In this document: positions 1-11,280 of the stretch, one piece after another | Numbering within the stretch: the first letter of the stretch is position 1 | Layout: each line of letters opens with the position of its first letter | NCBI RefSeq assembly: GCF_003573695.1 | Contig: NC_039364.1 | Location: forward strand, 234,787,656 to 234,851,655 | Reading direction: 5' to 3' | From: Papaver somniferum | Lineage: Eukaryota; Streptophyta; Magnoliopsida; Ranunculales; Papaveraceae | DNA length: 64,000 nt | Notes under the pieces: model-generated | Databases searched by the model: none | What the model saw: the letters and a program-made list of their open reading frames with translations, nothing else | What the model was told of the DNA's origin: nothing | Made by a program: the position numbers and the translations under genes

Positions 1-60
1 TTGATAGAAGAGTAGCAGTATCCTAATGGTGTCCGGATACCAACTCTTTTGCTTCTGCAG

Positions 61-1322
61 CAACAATTACATCAGCCTCCAGACCAATCGCTTTCTCAGC
101 TAGCCCAGGTCCTGTCTCAGCAAACACAAGTTTTCAGTCATCACAACAAGCATTCTCGCAGCGACAGCCAAAGTTGCATACTGTGCAGCAGTCTGGTTAG
201 AATCTATCTCAGCAGCCGAATGCCCAGGCAACTAAACTACAGGTTATTGCAGATATTGGATTTGTAAGCTTCTTTGTTACCTTCTTACTAGTGTAACATG
301 GATTAGGAACGTCCCACCGTAAACATGGACAATGGTGGTTTTATCTATGCGTATAGCTTTTTGACTATGGATTTTTCGTTGCAGTATTCATGGTCAAGAA
401 ACATTCCTCAAAGGCAGACAGTTTCCGACAGTCTTGCTACTGCAGCTGCTGCGCCTGGGTCTTCCACAACAATCACTACAGATCCTGCTTTAGTACCTAT
501 TGGTGGGCAGGTTGCACTTCTTCCTAGTGATTGGACCGAACACACCTCTTGTAAAGGGTACAAGTACTACTACTAAAACAGTGTAACAAGTGTAAGCCAA
601 GTAATGTTTTTTTTTATCGTTCTCTTTTCCTTATTACATTAATTTTTCACATTATTGTCTTACGATATGGTTTTGCACCTCTTAACTTGTGGAAGTGATC
701 CCATGTCTCTGAATTGCATTAACTGTAGTGGGAGACTCCGAAGAGTTAACCATATTTGAGCAACAACAGCAGCAAAAATTACCCATCCAGAAAAACCTCT
801 GATTCAAGAGTTTCAGTCTCAGTCACAATTGCAGTCGCAACCACAGGTCCTATCTACCCAACATGGCCCTCACAAAAAAGTCAGATTCAACGGCAGATGC
901 AGTTGCAGCAGCCTTCTTTATTTTTTTTTTGTTGGTCATCAAAATGCTCAGGTAAATTCCGAGATTTGTTGCATCTTGCTATTGGCCTTGGCCTTGGATC
1001 TCAAGTCTAGATTGTACTCAAGTTACATGATTTGGGTGTTAGTTGATTGTTTGAAGTATCTTGCGGCATGGGACTGCAGGAACATGGTTTCGCTCAATCA
1101 CAGGTTTCAGCCAATTCAAGTGACCCTGCTCGTTTCTAGCAGGTATGTGATGCTAACTTACTGATGAAAACGTTAGTTTACGGCCTCATGTTTCAGTTTC
1201 TTTGTTCTTTACCACCCACCTGAAACCAAAATGGAAAGAGTAAAAGACTGATGGTTTGCCTTATCTTTTTATCTTGCAGGGTCTTGAGGCACAGGAGTGG
1301 GCAGGGAAGAAAAAACCTACAG
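61..1322 (+). pseudogene. FCA: FCA-like flowering-time RNA-binding protein, C-terminal exons, degenerate
   Basis: FCA is a nuclear RRM/WW protein acting in RNA 3'-end processing and the autonomous flowering pathway. Only the Gln-rich tail and WW region are here; the RRM part would lie left of the window. Likely exons: 61-242 (Gln-rich), 385-591 (start of the WW domain, motif DWTEHTS..GYKYYY), 729-951 (Gln-rich block QEFQSQSQLQSQPQV), about 1070-1142, and 1280-1322 (GLEAQEWAGKKKPTG, the usual FCA C-terminal motif). Most borders have good GT/AG sites. The frame is broken several times: frameshift after SQQTQ, an extra TAA after YKYYY, a one-base loss before the EELTIFEQQ block, a frameshift near 800, and a CAG-to-TAG change at 1137-1139. 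I infer a dead copy. A functional FCA elsewhere is expected. Confidence 0.75.
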
Positions 1323-2842
1323 GTTCACCCTTCAATGTTTTTGTTTATCAAACTTTCATTTCCATGGCTTACAAGTTACAACCTATCAAATAGCTGATTA
1401 CGTTTGTGATTTACCATAATTTAGAATTGAAGAATAGATTCTGAACCAAAATGCCTGCTAAAGCTTAAGTACTTGATGAGAGGTTATGCCACATAATGGA
1501 AATGAGTGGTACAAAGAAGGTTAATGCGGCGGAATTTATGGTAATGAATGCATGCTAACAAAAGGAGAAGTCTGAAGGGTGAAAGCTATTGTTGTGATGT
1601 GCTCGTCTGATGTTATATGCAACCGCAATGTTGTTCACCTTTTGGTTTTCTAAAAAAGTTAAAATCTGTAACATCTATTCATAGTTCTTAATCATTTGAT
1701 TTTGGCCGGTTGGATTTTTGGCGTGTGTGAGCAAGAGTGAGCCGATGTAAGACCTGGAAGTAAGACTATTGACGTGCGTTCAAGCCCCCTTGTATTTGTA
1801 ATGAATCTAATGATGGTCATGGGTAATATTGGGCTGATTTAATTCAGAAAGCAAACTTGAGCAGCTCGAGTCCTGTGCACTTTCAAGTTCAAAACTTATT
1901 TGCTATCTTGGATAAGCTCCTTTAGTTCAACAACCATTTTAGTTGACCGTTTGAAGTCTTCATAGAAAGCCAGCGGAGTGTGCCACTTAAATACCTACCA
2001 ATTATCAAATGCTGCCAGTTATGCCAAGTCGAGAGCCGTTAGAGTTGCATTGTTGCTATTTCCAGAGGGAGTTTCGAGGCCGATTGGAAGGTCTGTACAC
2101 AGTGGACAATTAATCGCGGTTGGAACGAGGAAGTTGACCCATATTAAAACCTTCTTAAAATTTTGAAACACCTAGTTTTCAGTAAAGAATTAATAAAGAT
2201 GGAGTATATATCCTCTATGAAATATATTTAAAAATTGAATTAATTACCCTATTCGATGATTACAATGAAAATTAATGTTATGGTGTGATTCCAAAGCAGG
2301 GATAAATTAGTGCGAATTTGGGGAAAATACTTAAAAATTCTCATCTATTTTTGAACATAAAAAAAACTCGAAAACATCAACTAAATTGGAACAGAGGGAA
2401 TAGTATATTTGAAAAAGCTTTTTCTTTTCTTTTTGTGCCCACAATTTTCCATTGTATTTTTTAGATTTCCTGCTCTTAAGTATCGATTTCTGAAAAAGCC
2501 CCAATAGCTCTCTAAGAAGCTTCAGAGGATAAGGATTAGAGTAGGATTAATGGAAAACTGTAACTAACATGCTAGACCTCTTGGATTAGTTTTATTTGAG
2601 CTGGCCATCCTAATTCCATTGTCTTAACAAAACTGATAATCGCTATAATAATAGATGCCTCCGTTTCCCTTTTTCATGTTTTCTGAATTCCTTTATCAGG
2701 CCTTCGGCTAGGTGCCTCAATGATTCCTCCGAAATCAACGCCAACTGTTTCCCGGTTTCCTTCCGTTTCTGATAAAAGAATAGTATATCAATCAAGGCAC
2801 ATACAATTAACTAACATCGAGTTAAACCAGAAAGCGCACAGC
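1323..2842. other. Intergenic, no gene recognised
   Basis: AT-rich sequence between the FCA relic and the BMS1-like relic. Only short, low-quality open frames occur and none shows a family motif. The right border is where homology to the second BMS1-like copy (24.0 kb) stops, so 2843 is probably a rearrangement breakpoint. Confidence 0.5.
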
Positions 2843-4182
2843 GCCAAGTTCGGTTTTCACCTCAGTAAAACGAACAGCACGAATTTGTTCAACCGTCTGG
2901 CGCCTCCGAGCAGCGGCCTCTAATTCCCTTTCCCTCTGTCTCTCATCGCGTGCAATCTTCAAGTCTTCAATCTGGCGCTTTATAGATAGCTTTTCTTCCT
3001 CGGAAGTCGCACGGCTTTGTGCAACCATCAAGCATGGCCACCTCGACTGTAATTCGAGATCCCTGGTATCGAACGGATTGATATGCCTCTGCAAAAAGAA
3101 TAATAATATTATAAACCAAATCACAATTAAATATTTAAAGCTGTTAACTTCATTCATCACTGAATCCACAGTAAACAAAAACCTTGTAGTAAGATTCCAA
3201 GTTAGCAGGCACACAGAGATCACTAGCGAGTAAGCTCATAAGTATCAACCGCACCATGCCAAATACGGTAGGGCGGTTCTGGACCTCTCATTATGGGGTT
3301 GAAGAAGCGAGGAACCTCAACTTGTTCATATACATGAATGAAAATGGTATCACGCTTGCGAATTTTACGCTTAAATGTGCATTTTGCAATCCCTTCTAGT
3401 CCATGAGTAAGACCTTTCCCTGCAGGCTGCCCGTTAAAGAATACAGTCAGAAACACAAAAAACTAGCAATTAAATTGCTGCATCGAACACAATATACAAC
3501 AGAAGGATCCAAAATAAGTGCATATTGTTTGGAGGTTTAGACATTCACTCAGGGAAACAGATATTGGTTATTTTTAACACATTCTTATCAAGGAATATAA
3601 GATAATTACCACACTTTTTAATTTAACCAAAATCGAATTGTATGGATTATTAACTTAAATAAAATACATCAGACCTTGTTATCTGCCAGACTTTGTACAA
3701 CAGCAAGTTCAGTACCGGCAGGTGCAAGAGGGCCCCAAAACGTTGCAAGACAGGGCATGTCGATTTCTGCCATGGAAATCTTCCAGCGTATAAATGGGTC
3801 TTGTCTGGTGCCGCCTCCAACCAACCGAAACAACGATGGGGTCCTTTGTCTTCAATAACTTTATATGCCAACTATGTGGCTCAAGTTTCACCTAGAAGAG
3901 AAAACAGTATTCCTAAGGGCTTACAGAAGTAAACAGACATAAAGTGTCTCAAAAATACTTTACAATCAAATACTGAAGTATAATAACCTGCATACATCCA
4001 ACTTTTGCTTCCTCAAGACTGATGCCTCCAACAAGAATAGGCTGACAGGGATCATGATTTGTAACCATCTCAAATGGAACGTCATGAAACTCAAACCTTA
4101 AGTAAGTCCCTGCTCTGAAGCACTCGATCTCCATGTTAGAAAGCTCATCAAAATCGCTGACCTTGTCTGTGTTTGTCTGCTT
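2843..4182 (-). pseudogene. BMS1: BMS1-like gene copy A, 3' exons (C-terminal domain)
   Basis: BMS1 is a nucleolar GTPase of the U3 snoRNP/SSU processome needed for 40S maturation. Exon 3988-4182 has the conserved C-terminal block (GTYLRFEFHDVPFEMV, then PILVGGISLEEAKVG). Exon 3675-3891 has SWHIKLLKTKDPIVVSVGWRR and, in a shifted frame, MPCLATFWGPLAP with AVVQSLADNK. Exon about 3184-3428 has EGIAKCTFKRKI and QVEVPRFFNPIMRGPEP. Exon to 3088 begins RHINPFDTRDLE. Damage: a deletion with frameshift in exon 3675-3891; loss of two bases near 3230 turning TRASxLCVP into TR-stop; the usual exon around the FRI/VRTVSGIRGQ region is not found between 3457 and 3670. The 3' end breaks off at about 2843. 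The sister copy is at 22.6-25.8 kb. Confidence 0.75.
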
Positions 4183-4653
4183 CTAAATAAACATAGTTAA
4201 ATAAGGGAGAAGAGGATGAGTAACTAGAGAACCAAAGACTGGATAATTTGAACAAGAACAAGGTTAAGAAACAAATACAAATACCTAATTGCAAGAGGCA
4301 CCAGGCTAACATCTTAATAAACATAAATAGAAACCTTTCAGATTATTCTATAAGACTAGCAAAATTAACTTAAAAAAATGAAGGAAAGAGAAGTGATGCC
4401 ATCACTGTAATGATATGAACCGGTTCTCCATCCACATAAAGTGGTTAAGCACAAAGAAGCCATATCAGCCTCCTATTTCAGGAAAATCTTGTTTTTCCAC
4501 ATAATGGGGTATTATTTCTACTAGATATATGCAAACCATTTCTTTGACCGATTTAATAGAAATCTACAAAAGAATCACGAGGGCATGAGGTATAGCCATA
4601 AAGGGCCTCAAATTCCAGGCGAACTTCCTTTATACAAAATGCAGTATTAATTC

Positions 4654-5183
4654 TGTTGGCGCAATGCGGAAATGTGATGAGTTTATGGAAATAATTTGGA
4701 AAAAGAGGTTGGTTAATTGGAAAGTGAGGCTTTGATTAATATGAAAATGAAAATGTTACAAAAAATTTGTGTAGCAACTTTGGCTTACACTAGTTGTTTA
4801 TAAAGAGACACTTTGGCTCTTACTCTAACTCTCTAGCTCTCACTCTACTTTTTTCTTACTCTCACTTCAGTTTTGATTGGATTGATTACAAAATGAACCA
4901 AGATTGCCTATTTATAGGCAGTGAGTGACCGACCACACTCTTTCTAGAATAGTCTAGTATGCATTTAGACTAGAACGTTCTTTACTACTAGAATTATCAA
5001 CTGAGTTTGTACATTAAGAACTCTCTATACATTTGACAGATCAATCTAGGGTTATTACTGACTAGCCTACATCATTATAGACTTACTTTGTCTATAAGAT
5101 TATTAACTCTGAACCGTCTTCGGTAATCTAGACTTTTATATATTTACTTTTACAAAATCACAAATTAATGAATATCTTCAACA
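4654..5183 (-). repeat. 3' LTR of Copia 1
   Basis: 530-bp copy matching 9307-9837 at about 96%. It contains the palindromic TATA-type motif CCTATTTATAGG. It lies next to the purine tract at 5184-5194. Confidence 0.9.
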
Positions 5184-5190
5184 CACCCTC

Positions 5191-8100
5191 TTAATTTGTG
5201 ATGTTAAGCTTGTCTCTAAAATGATTGAACTTATCCACCGTGACTGCTTTCGTGAAAATGTCAGCATTTTGTTCTTGTGTTGGACAAAATTGGAGCTCAA
5301 TTTCCTTGTTTTCGACCAGCTCTCTGATAAAGTGATGTCGTAGCTCTATGTGCTTCGTCCGTCGGTGAAATACTGGATTTTTTGTCATTGCAATTGTAGA
5401 CATATTGTCACAGTAGATAGTCGTCGGCTGCTTTTGCCTTTGTTGTAGGTCGGTCAATATTCTTCTCAACCATACTGCTTCACATGCTGCACTTGTTGAT
5501 GCTATGTATTCTCCTTCGGCTGACGATAATGCCACCGTACCTTGTTTTTTAGAACTCCAAGAGATAACTTTTGTTCCCATACAGAAAACATAACCTGATG
5601 TGCTCTTTCGGTCTTCAATAGAACCTTCCCAATTGCTATCTGTGAAGCCAATTAAATCATTGTATTTTTATTTTGTATACTTGAGGCCAACATTCTTTGT
5701 TCCCTTGATATATCGAAGAATTCTCTTAGTGGCGGCATAGTGTAATTTGCTTGGCTCGCTCATAAACCGAGAAACAATGCTGGTTGCATTGACTATGTCT
5801 GGCCTTGTATTTGTTAAGTAGATCAGTGAGCCGACTAGACTTCTGAATAAGGTTGGATCAACTTTTGTCGCTCCATCATTTTTTGCCAACTTCTCATTAG
5901 TATCCATTGGAGTTGCAATTGGTTTGCAATCTATCATGTTGAACCTTTTCAGTAAGTCTTCTGCATATTTTTCTTGGGAAATGAATATTTCTTCTGGAGA
6001 TTGTTTTACTTGAATCCCAAGAAAATATCGCATAAGTCCTAAGTCTGTCATCTCATATTCTTTCATCATCTCCTTCTTAAATTTTTCTGCCATCTCTTGT
6101 TTTGTACTGGCATAAATTAAATCATCAACGTAGAGACAGACAATTAGGAAGTCCGTACCTTGTTTTCTTATGTAGAGGGATGGCTCACTTGGACTTTTCT
6201 TGAATCCATTATCTCGGAAATACTTGTCGATTTTGATATTCCATACACGCGGTGCTTGTTTGAGACCATATAGTGCTTTGCGGAGACGATAAACCATTTT
6301 TTCTTTTCCTTTTCGGATATATCCTTGAGGTTGTTCAAAGTAAACCTCTTCTTCAATTTCTCCGTTTAGGAATGCCGACTTTACGTCCAATTGGTGGACT
6401 TTCATTTTGAGTTGAGCTGCCAAGGCTAACACCATCCGGATTGTTTCCATGCGAGCGAATGGGGCGAATGTCTCGTTGTAGTCGATTCCTGGTTGCTGAG
6501 AATATCCTTTTGCAACTAGCCTTGCCTTGTGCTTCTGAATCGAACCATCTTCGTTGTATTTTGTCTTGTAGACCCATTTCAGAACAATTATTTCTTTGTC
6601 AATTGGATGATTAACAAGCTCCCATGTCTTATTTTTCTCGATTACTCGCATTTCTTCGTCCATAGCGTCTCTCCATTTTTCTTCTCTTGCCGCTTCCTCA
6701 TATCTTTGAGGCTCTAGTGCTATAAATACACAATTAGATAGTTCATAAATATCTCTTAGGGAACGCACCTTTCTAGGTGGTGCACTTGCTTCCTATGAAC
6801 TTGGACTTTGTTGTTTTGGACTAGGAGACCTCGGGCTTGCTGGTGGAGTACTTTCTTCCTGACGTGGCTGATCTGGATTGTCTTCCATGAGTAGTGGTAA
6901 CTCGTGGTTGTCTAGTTCATCATTCCAGTCCCATGATTTGAATTCATCAAAGATAACATCTCTTGAAATTACCAGTTCCTTTGTATCTGGCTTTATAAGT
7001 CTATAGGCTTTAGACTCTTCGTTGTATCCGATGAATATAAGCTTTTCTCCTTTTTCATCGAACTTTTCTCTACGTTGGGATGGAATATGTGAGTATGCGT
7101 CGCAACCAAAAATTCTGAAAGAAGTTACCTCGGGCTTTTTCTTATGCCAAGCTTCATATGGAGTCTTGTTGAGAACGGCCTTTGTTGGAAAACGGTTAAG
7201 GATGTAAACCGCCGTGTTGACTGCTTCTGCCCAGTAGCTATTGGGTAGCTTCCTTGCTTTTAGCATACTCCGAGCCATTTCCACGATCGTAGGATTTTTC
7301 CTTTCCGCGACGCTGTTTTGTTGTGGAGTGTATCGAACAGTAAGCTCCTTCTTAATACCGTTTTCTTTGCAATAATTGATAAATTCATTAGAAGTAAATT
7401 CTCCACCACGGTATGTACGGAAAACCTTTAGTTGATGACCACTTTGTTTCTCTGCCAATGCCTTGAACTCTAGGAATTTAGTGAATGCCTCGGACTTTTG
7501 CTCGAGAATATACACCCACATCATCCTGGTATAATCATCCACGAATAGGAGAAAATATCTTATGTTGTTGAGTGAAGTTGTCCTTGTCGGACCGCAGATA
7601 TCGGCGTGCACCAATTCGAGGGGCCTTCTTGCTCTCCACGATTTATTTGTAAATGGAAGTCTATGGAACTTTCCAAGAATACAACCTTCACATATTTTAT
7701 CTCCATTGTTCATATTTGGAAGACCAATTACCATGTTCTTTGATTTTAGAACCTTCAAGGATCTATAGTTGAGATGCCCGTACCTCAAATGCCATAACTT
7801 GCATTCGTTAATATGGTTGGTACTCATTGCACAATTTTCAATTGATGGCATAGATAAGGGAAAGATAAAATTTCCTGACATTTTTACTTTTGCCACCAAT
7901 TGCATATTAATTTTATCATAAATTGTGCATTCTCCATCTTCGAAATGTAGTGAGTACCTTTTTCTTATAAGTTGTCCAACACTTAATAAATTTTGAGCTA
8001 GGCCAGGAACATAAAGAACATCAGATATGTATCGAGTTTTACCTGACCTTGTACGTACGGATATGACTCCTCTTCCTTCAACATTCTGGAACTTTCCATC

Positions 8101-9258
8101 TCCAAGTTTAACTGGCGGAATCTCTTGTTCCTCCAATTTTACGAAATATTCTTTGTTTCCTGTCATATGGCTGTTGCTTCCGCTGTCGACATACCATATA
8201 CCATGTGCTTCTTGTTGTGTGCTGAGGAAGGAATAAAATACTTGATTTGGGGAATCATTTTTCTCAGAATAATTGGATTCATTAAGCCAACAATCTTTTT
8301 CCATGTGATTTAATTTATCACACTTGGTGCACTTGTACTTGCAATTTTCGGTTGCATGGCCAAACTTTTTGTAGACATTACAACGGAGATTTGAGGAGTA
8401 ATTTCTTCCGTACCTTTGGTTGTTGTTGTTTTTATAACCTCCTTTTCCTTTTCCACGTCCACGGTAGTAATTTTTGGGCCCTTGGTTTGATGTCGAGCCT
8501 TTTTCATACTGCGAGTTGGATGATGATCCCCCTTTGGAACTTTCTTTTCTGGCTTCCGTATTTTTTTCACTGAAATTTATTTTTGATTGAAATGCCTGCT
8601 CCAACGGTTGCTCCGTGAACCTATTTATTCTTTTCTCGTGCGCCTCGAGTGAACCCATTAATTCATGTACCGAGAGCGTCGATAAATTTTCTGACTCCTC
8701 AATGGCAGCGACGATATGATCAAATTTGAATGGTAAACTTCTTAATATCTTTTCTACCACTCTTTTATTTTCAATGGCATCTCCATAACTACTGATTTGA
8801 TTTACTATGCCAGTAACTCTTGAGAAAAAGTTCTGGATAGTTTCATTTTCTTTCATAAGTAAATTATCAAAATCTCGCCATAAATTTTGTAGTTTAATGG
8901 AGATTACCTTTTCTGATCCTTGGAATGCTACTTTGAGAATATTCTAGGCCTCCTTTGAAGTTTTCGCCACCGAAATTCGAGGAAAAATAGCTTTGCTTAC
9001 GCCCTGTTGTAGAAACAGTAGTGCTTTAGCATCTTTTTTCTTATTTTCCTTATACTCCTTTTTCTCTGCGTCCGTCCATGACGACAGAGTTTCTGCTGAC
9101 TCTGGTACTTTATAACCTTCTTCTACTAAATCCCATAGGTCTTGTGAAATGAATAATGTCTTCATTTGTAGACTCCAATAATCATAACTCTTACCATCAA
9201 AAATTGGAATTAGAATTTGGGCATAATTGAAACCTTGAATACTTTGGTTGATTGCCAT
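5191..9258 (-). pseudogene. Copia 1 gag-pol polyprotein with three in-frame stops
   Basis: One frame of about 1,356 codons runs from the ATG at 9258 (MAINQSIQGFNYAQ, a typical Gag start) to 5191. It is interrupted only by nonsense codons near 8944, 6790 and 5667. Order: Gag with a zinc-knuckle region, protease (WYVDSGSNSHMT), integrase (HADICGP), reverse transcriptase (YVDDLIYAS, in the 5668-6768 segment) and RNase H (VFHRRTKHIELRHHFIRE). Two key residues are also lost: the second integrase Asp is Tyr (RTYRGGEF instead of the usual RTDRGGEF type), and the second Cys of the first zinc knuckle is replaced (CNVYKKFGH). The copy is therefore inactive, but its frame is otherwise intact, which fits decay by point mutation only. 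Confidence 0.9.
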
Positions 9259-9306
9259 AGGTAGAGTTTTAGGATTACTGGGTTAGGTTTGCTCTGATAC
9301 CAAATT

Positions 9307-9837
9307 TGTTGGCGCAATGCGGAAATAAGATGGGTTTATTGAAATAATTTGGAAAGAGAGGTTGGTTAATTGGAAAGTGAGGCTTTGATTAATATGAAAA
9401 TGAAAATGTTACAAGAAATTTGTGTAGCAACTTTGGCTTACACTAGTTGTTTATAAAGAGACACTTTGGCTCTTACTCTAACTCTCTAGCTCTCACTCTA
9501 CTTCTTTCTTACTCTCACTTTAGTTTTGATTGGATTGATTACAAAATGAACCAAGATTGCCTATTTATAGGCAGTGAGTGACCGACCACACTCTTTCTAG
9601 AATAGTCTAGTATGCATTTAGACTAGAACGTTCTTTACTACTAGTCTTATCAACTGAGTTCGTACTTTAAGAACTCTCTAGATATTTGACAGATCAATCT
9701 AGGCTTATTACTGACTAGCCTAGATCATTCTAGACTTACTTTGTCTATAAGATTATTAACTCTGAACCGTCTTGGGAAATCTAGATTTTTCTATATTTAC
9801 TGTTTACAAAATCACAAATTAATGAATATCTTCAACG
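9307..9837 (-). repeat. 5' LTR of Copia 1
   Basis: Promoter LTR of the minus-strand element. A TATAAATA box on the minus strand lies at 9562-9569. The PBS follows at 9291-9302. The terminal base at 9837 is changed from the expected A to G. Confidence 0.9.
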
Positions 9838-11038
9838 AATCCCACCAAAAAAAATATGAACATTATTAGTCGCCTTTCTGGAGACTAGAAATTAGGTATG
9901 AAGAATAATTTTATTACCAGCAAAGGTTGAAATGTAGAATCAAAACAGTGGGTACCTTCAGGTTATTGGTATCAACAGACAGCAACGGGAAAGGATCAGT
10001 TAAGCTTGTAATGCTAGCTAAAGGAAAATCACCAACCCCAGCAATATGCACCTGGCACAATACACCTTAAGTCAGTTCGTAAATGCAAGGAAAAAAATAA
10101 ACAACTACACGCTAGATATGAAGACAGATATAGTACATTAGATAGAGAAACGTTTAAGAAAAAGAACATATCACGCAGAACTAGGAGCAATAATGCAAGC
10201 AGAATTACGCTAAAACCAACCAAAAAGTTATGTTCACAGAAGCAGTTTCTACTTTCTGGAAGTGATGGAATAACAAACAAGTCACTTGACTGGTAACCTG
10301 GCTGAGAAAGAAGTTCCTTAGATCCATTCTCGACGTCACATCCTCGAAGGTATCCTTCCAGCATAATGTCTCTTGGGCATTCTTTATCCATTTGCACTTT
10401 CTCAAGAGGAGTGACATCTTCAAAAAGATCTACCAGCATATAAGGACGTGCAACTCGCCATGACAAAGGATGGAATTCCATTGTGGATATGTAGCTTGCC
10501 AGCTCGCTAATTTCGTGCTCCAAATACCTGTTAACCACCATCAGCTGAGTAAGACGTGTTGATTGACTTTCCTTTAATGCTCTGTTTTTCTCCTTCGGGT
10601 GAGTCCCTCGGATTACAAATTGGCTTGATCATTAAAGAAAAAAACTAATATGATAGGAATAAGAAACTTACATCGCATTATGACGACTGGATAAGCAGAA
10701 CACTTTTGCTCCATTGTGTATGTTAGCTTGGAACTGGTCCAAGAGGTGTTTCTGAGTCTTTGCTAGTACATCTTCATCCTTGAAGCTATCAAGATATGTA
10801 AGCACACCCATAACCTTGGGAATGCCGTGAACTTTTAAGAGTTCGAGGAACTCGAACGTTTCCTGAAATCAACAAAAGAAATTACTTAGCAGCTTCCTAC
10901 ACTTGTACATCAGAAAAGATAAGGGTATAAGGAACAAAGTAATGGAAAACTGCAGAAGAAGCTAGTGACATACCATTTCAAACCCGTAACCCGCATCGAT
11001 GAGGAACATCACAGCATCTGCATACTTTGCATCATCAA

Positions 11039-11164
11039 TAATAGAATATATTTTACCTTATTTACCGGTCACAGGATATTCTCATTGATTGACCGTAATC
11101 ATAATAATATATATTGCCTAACATCCCTCTAAGGAAGTTAAGGCGTGTTTTACCAAAACCAACA
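11039..11164 (+). repeat. 5' LTR of Copia 2 (126 bp)
   Basis: Identical by eye to 14908-15033. It is unusually short for a Copia LTR and has TA..CA termini. Confidence 0.92.
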
Positions 11165-11280
11165 GCGCCCACAGCGCTCAGCGCCCACAGCGCTCAGGCT
11201 CAGCCAAACGCGGTGGCAGTCGATCGTCCTCCTCCACTGCGGCTCCACCACTGCTGCCAACTCCACCACATCTTTACCAG

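Larger units (their letters stand above)
4654..9837 (-). mobile_element. Ty1/copia retrotransposon 1 (Tork-like), full length but degenerate
   Basis: A 5.2-kb LTR element read on the minus strand. The 530-bp LTRs begin TGTTGAAGATATTC and end GCGCCAACA in element orientation. A PBS matching initiator tRNA-Met (TGGTATCAGAGC on the minus strand, 9291-9302) follows the 5' LTR after 4 bases, and a purine tract (AAGAGGGTG) precedes the 3' LTR. Flanks AATTC (4649-4653) and AATCC (9838-9842) look like a 5-bp target duplication with one change; the outer LTR base at 9837 is G where A is expected. By eye the LTRs differ at about 23 of 530 positions, so this is the oldest complete Copia in the window. 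It sits between the 5' and 3' parts of BMS1-like copy A, where the central exons should be. Confidence 0.92.
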
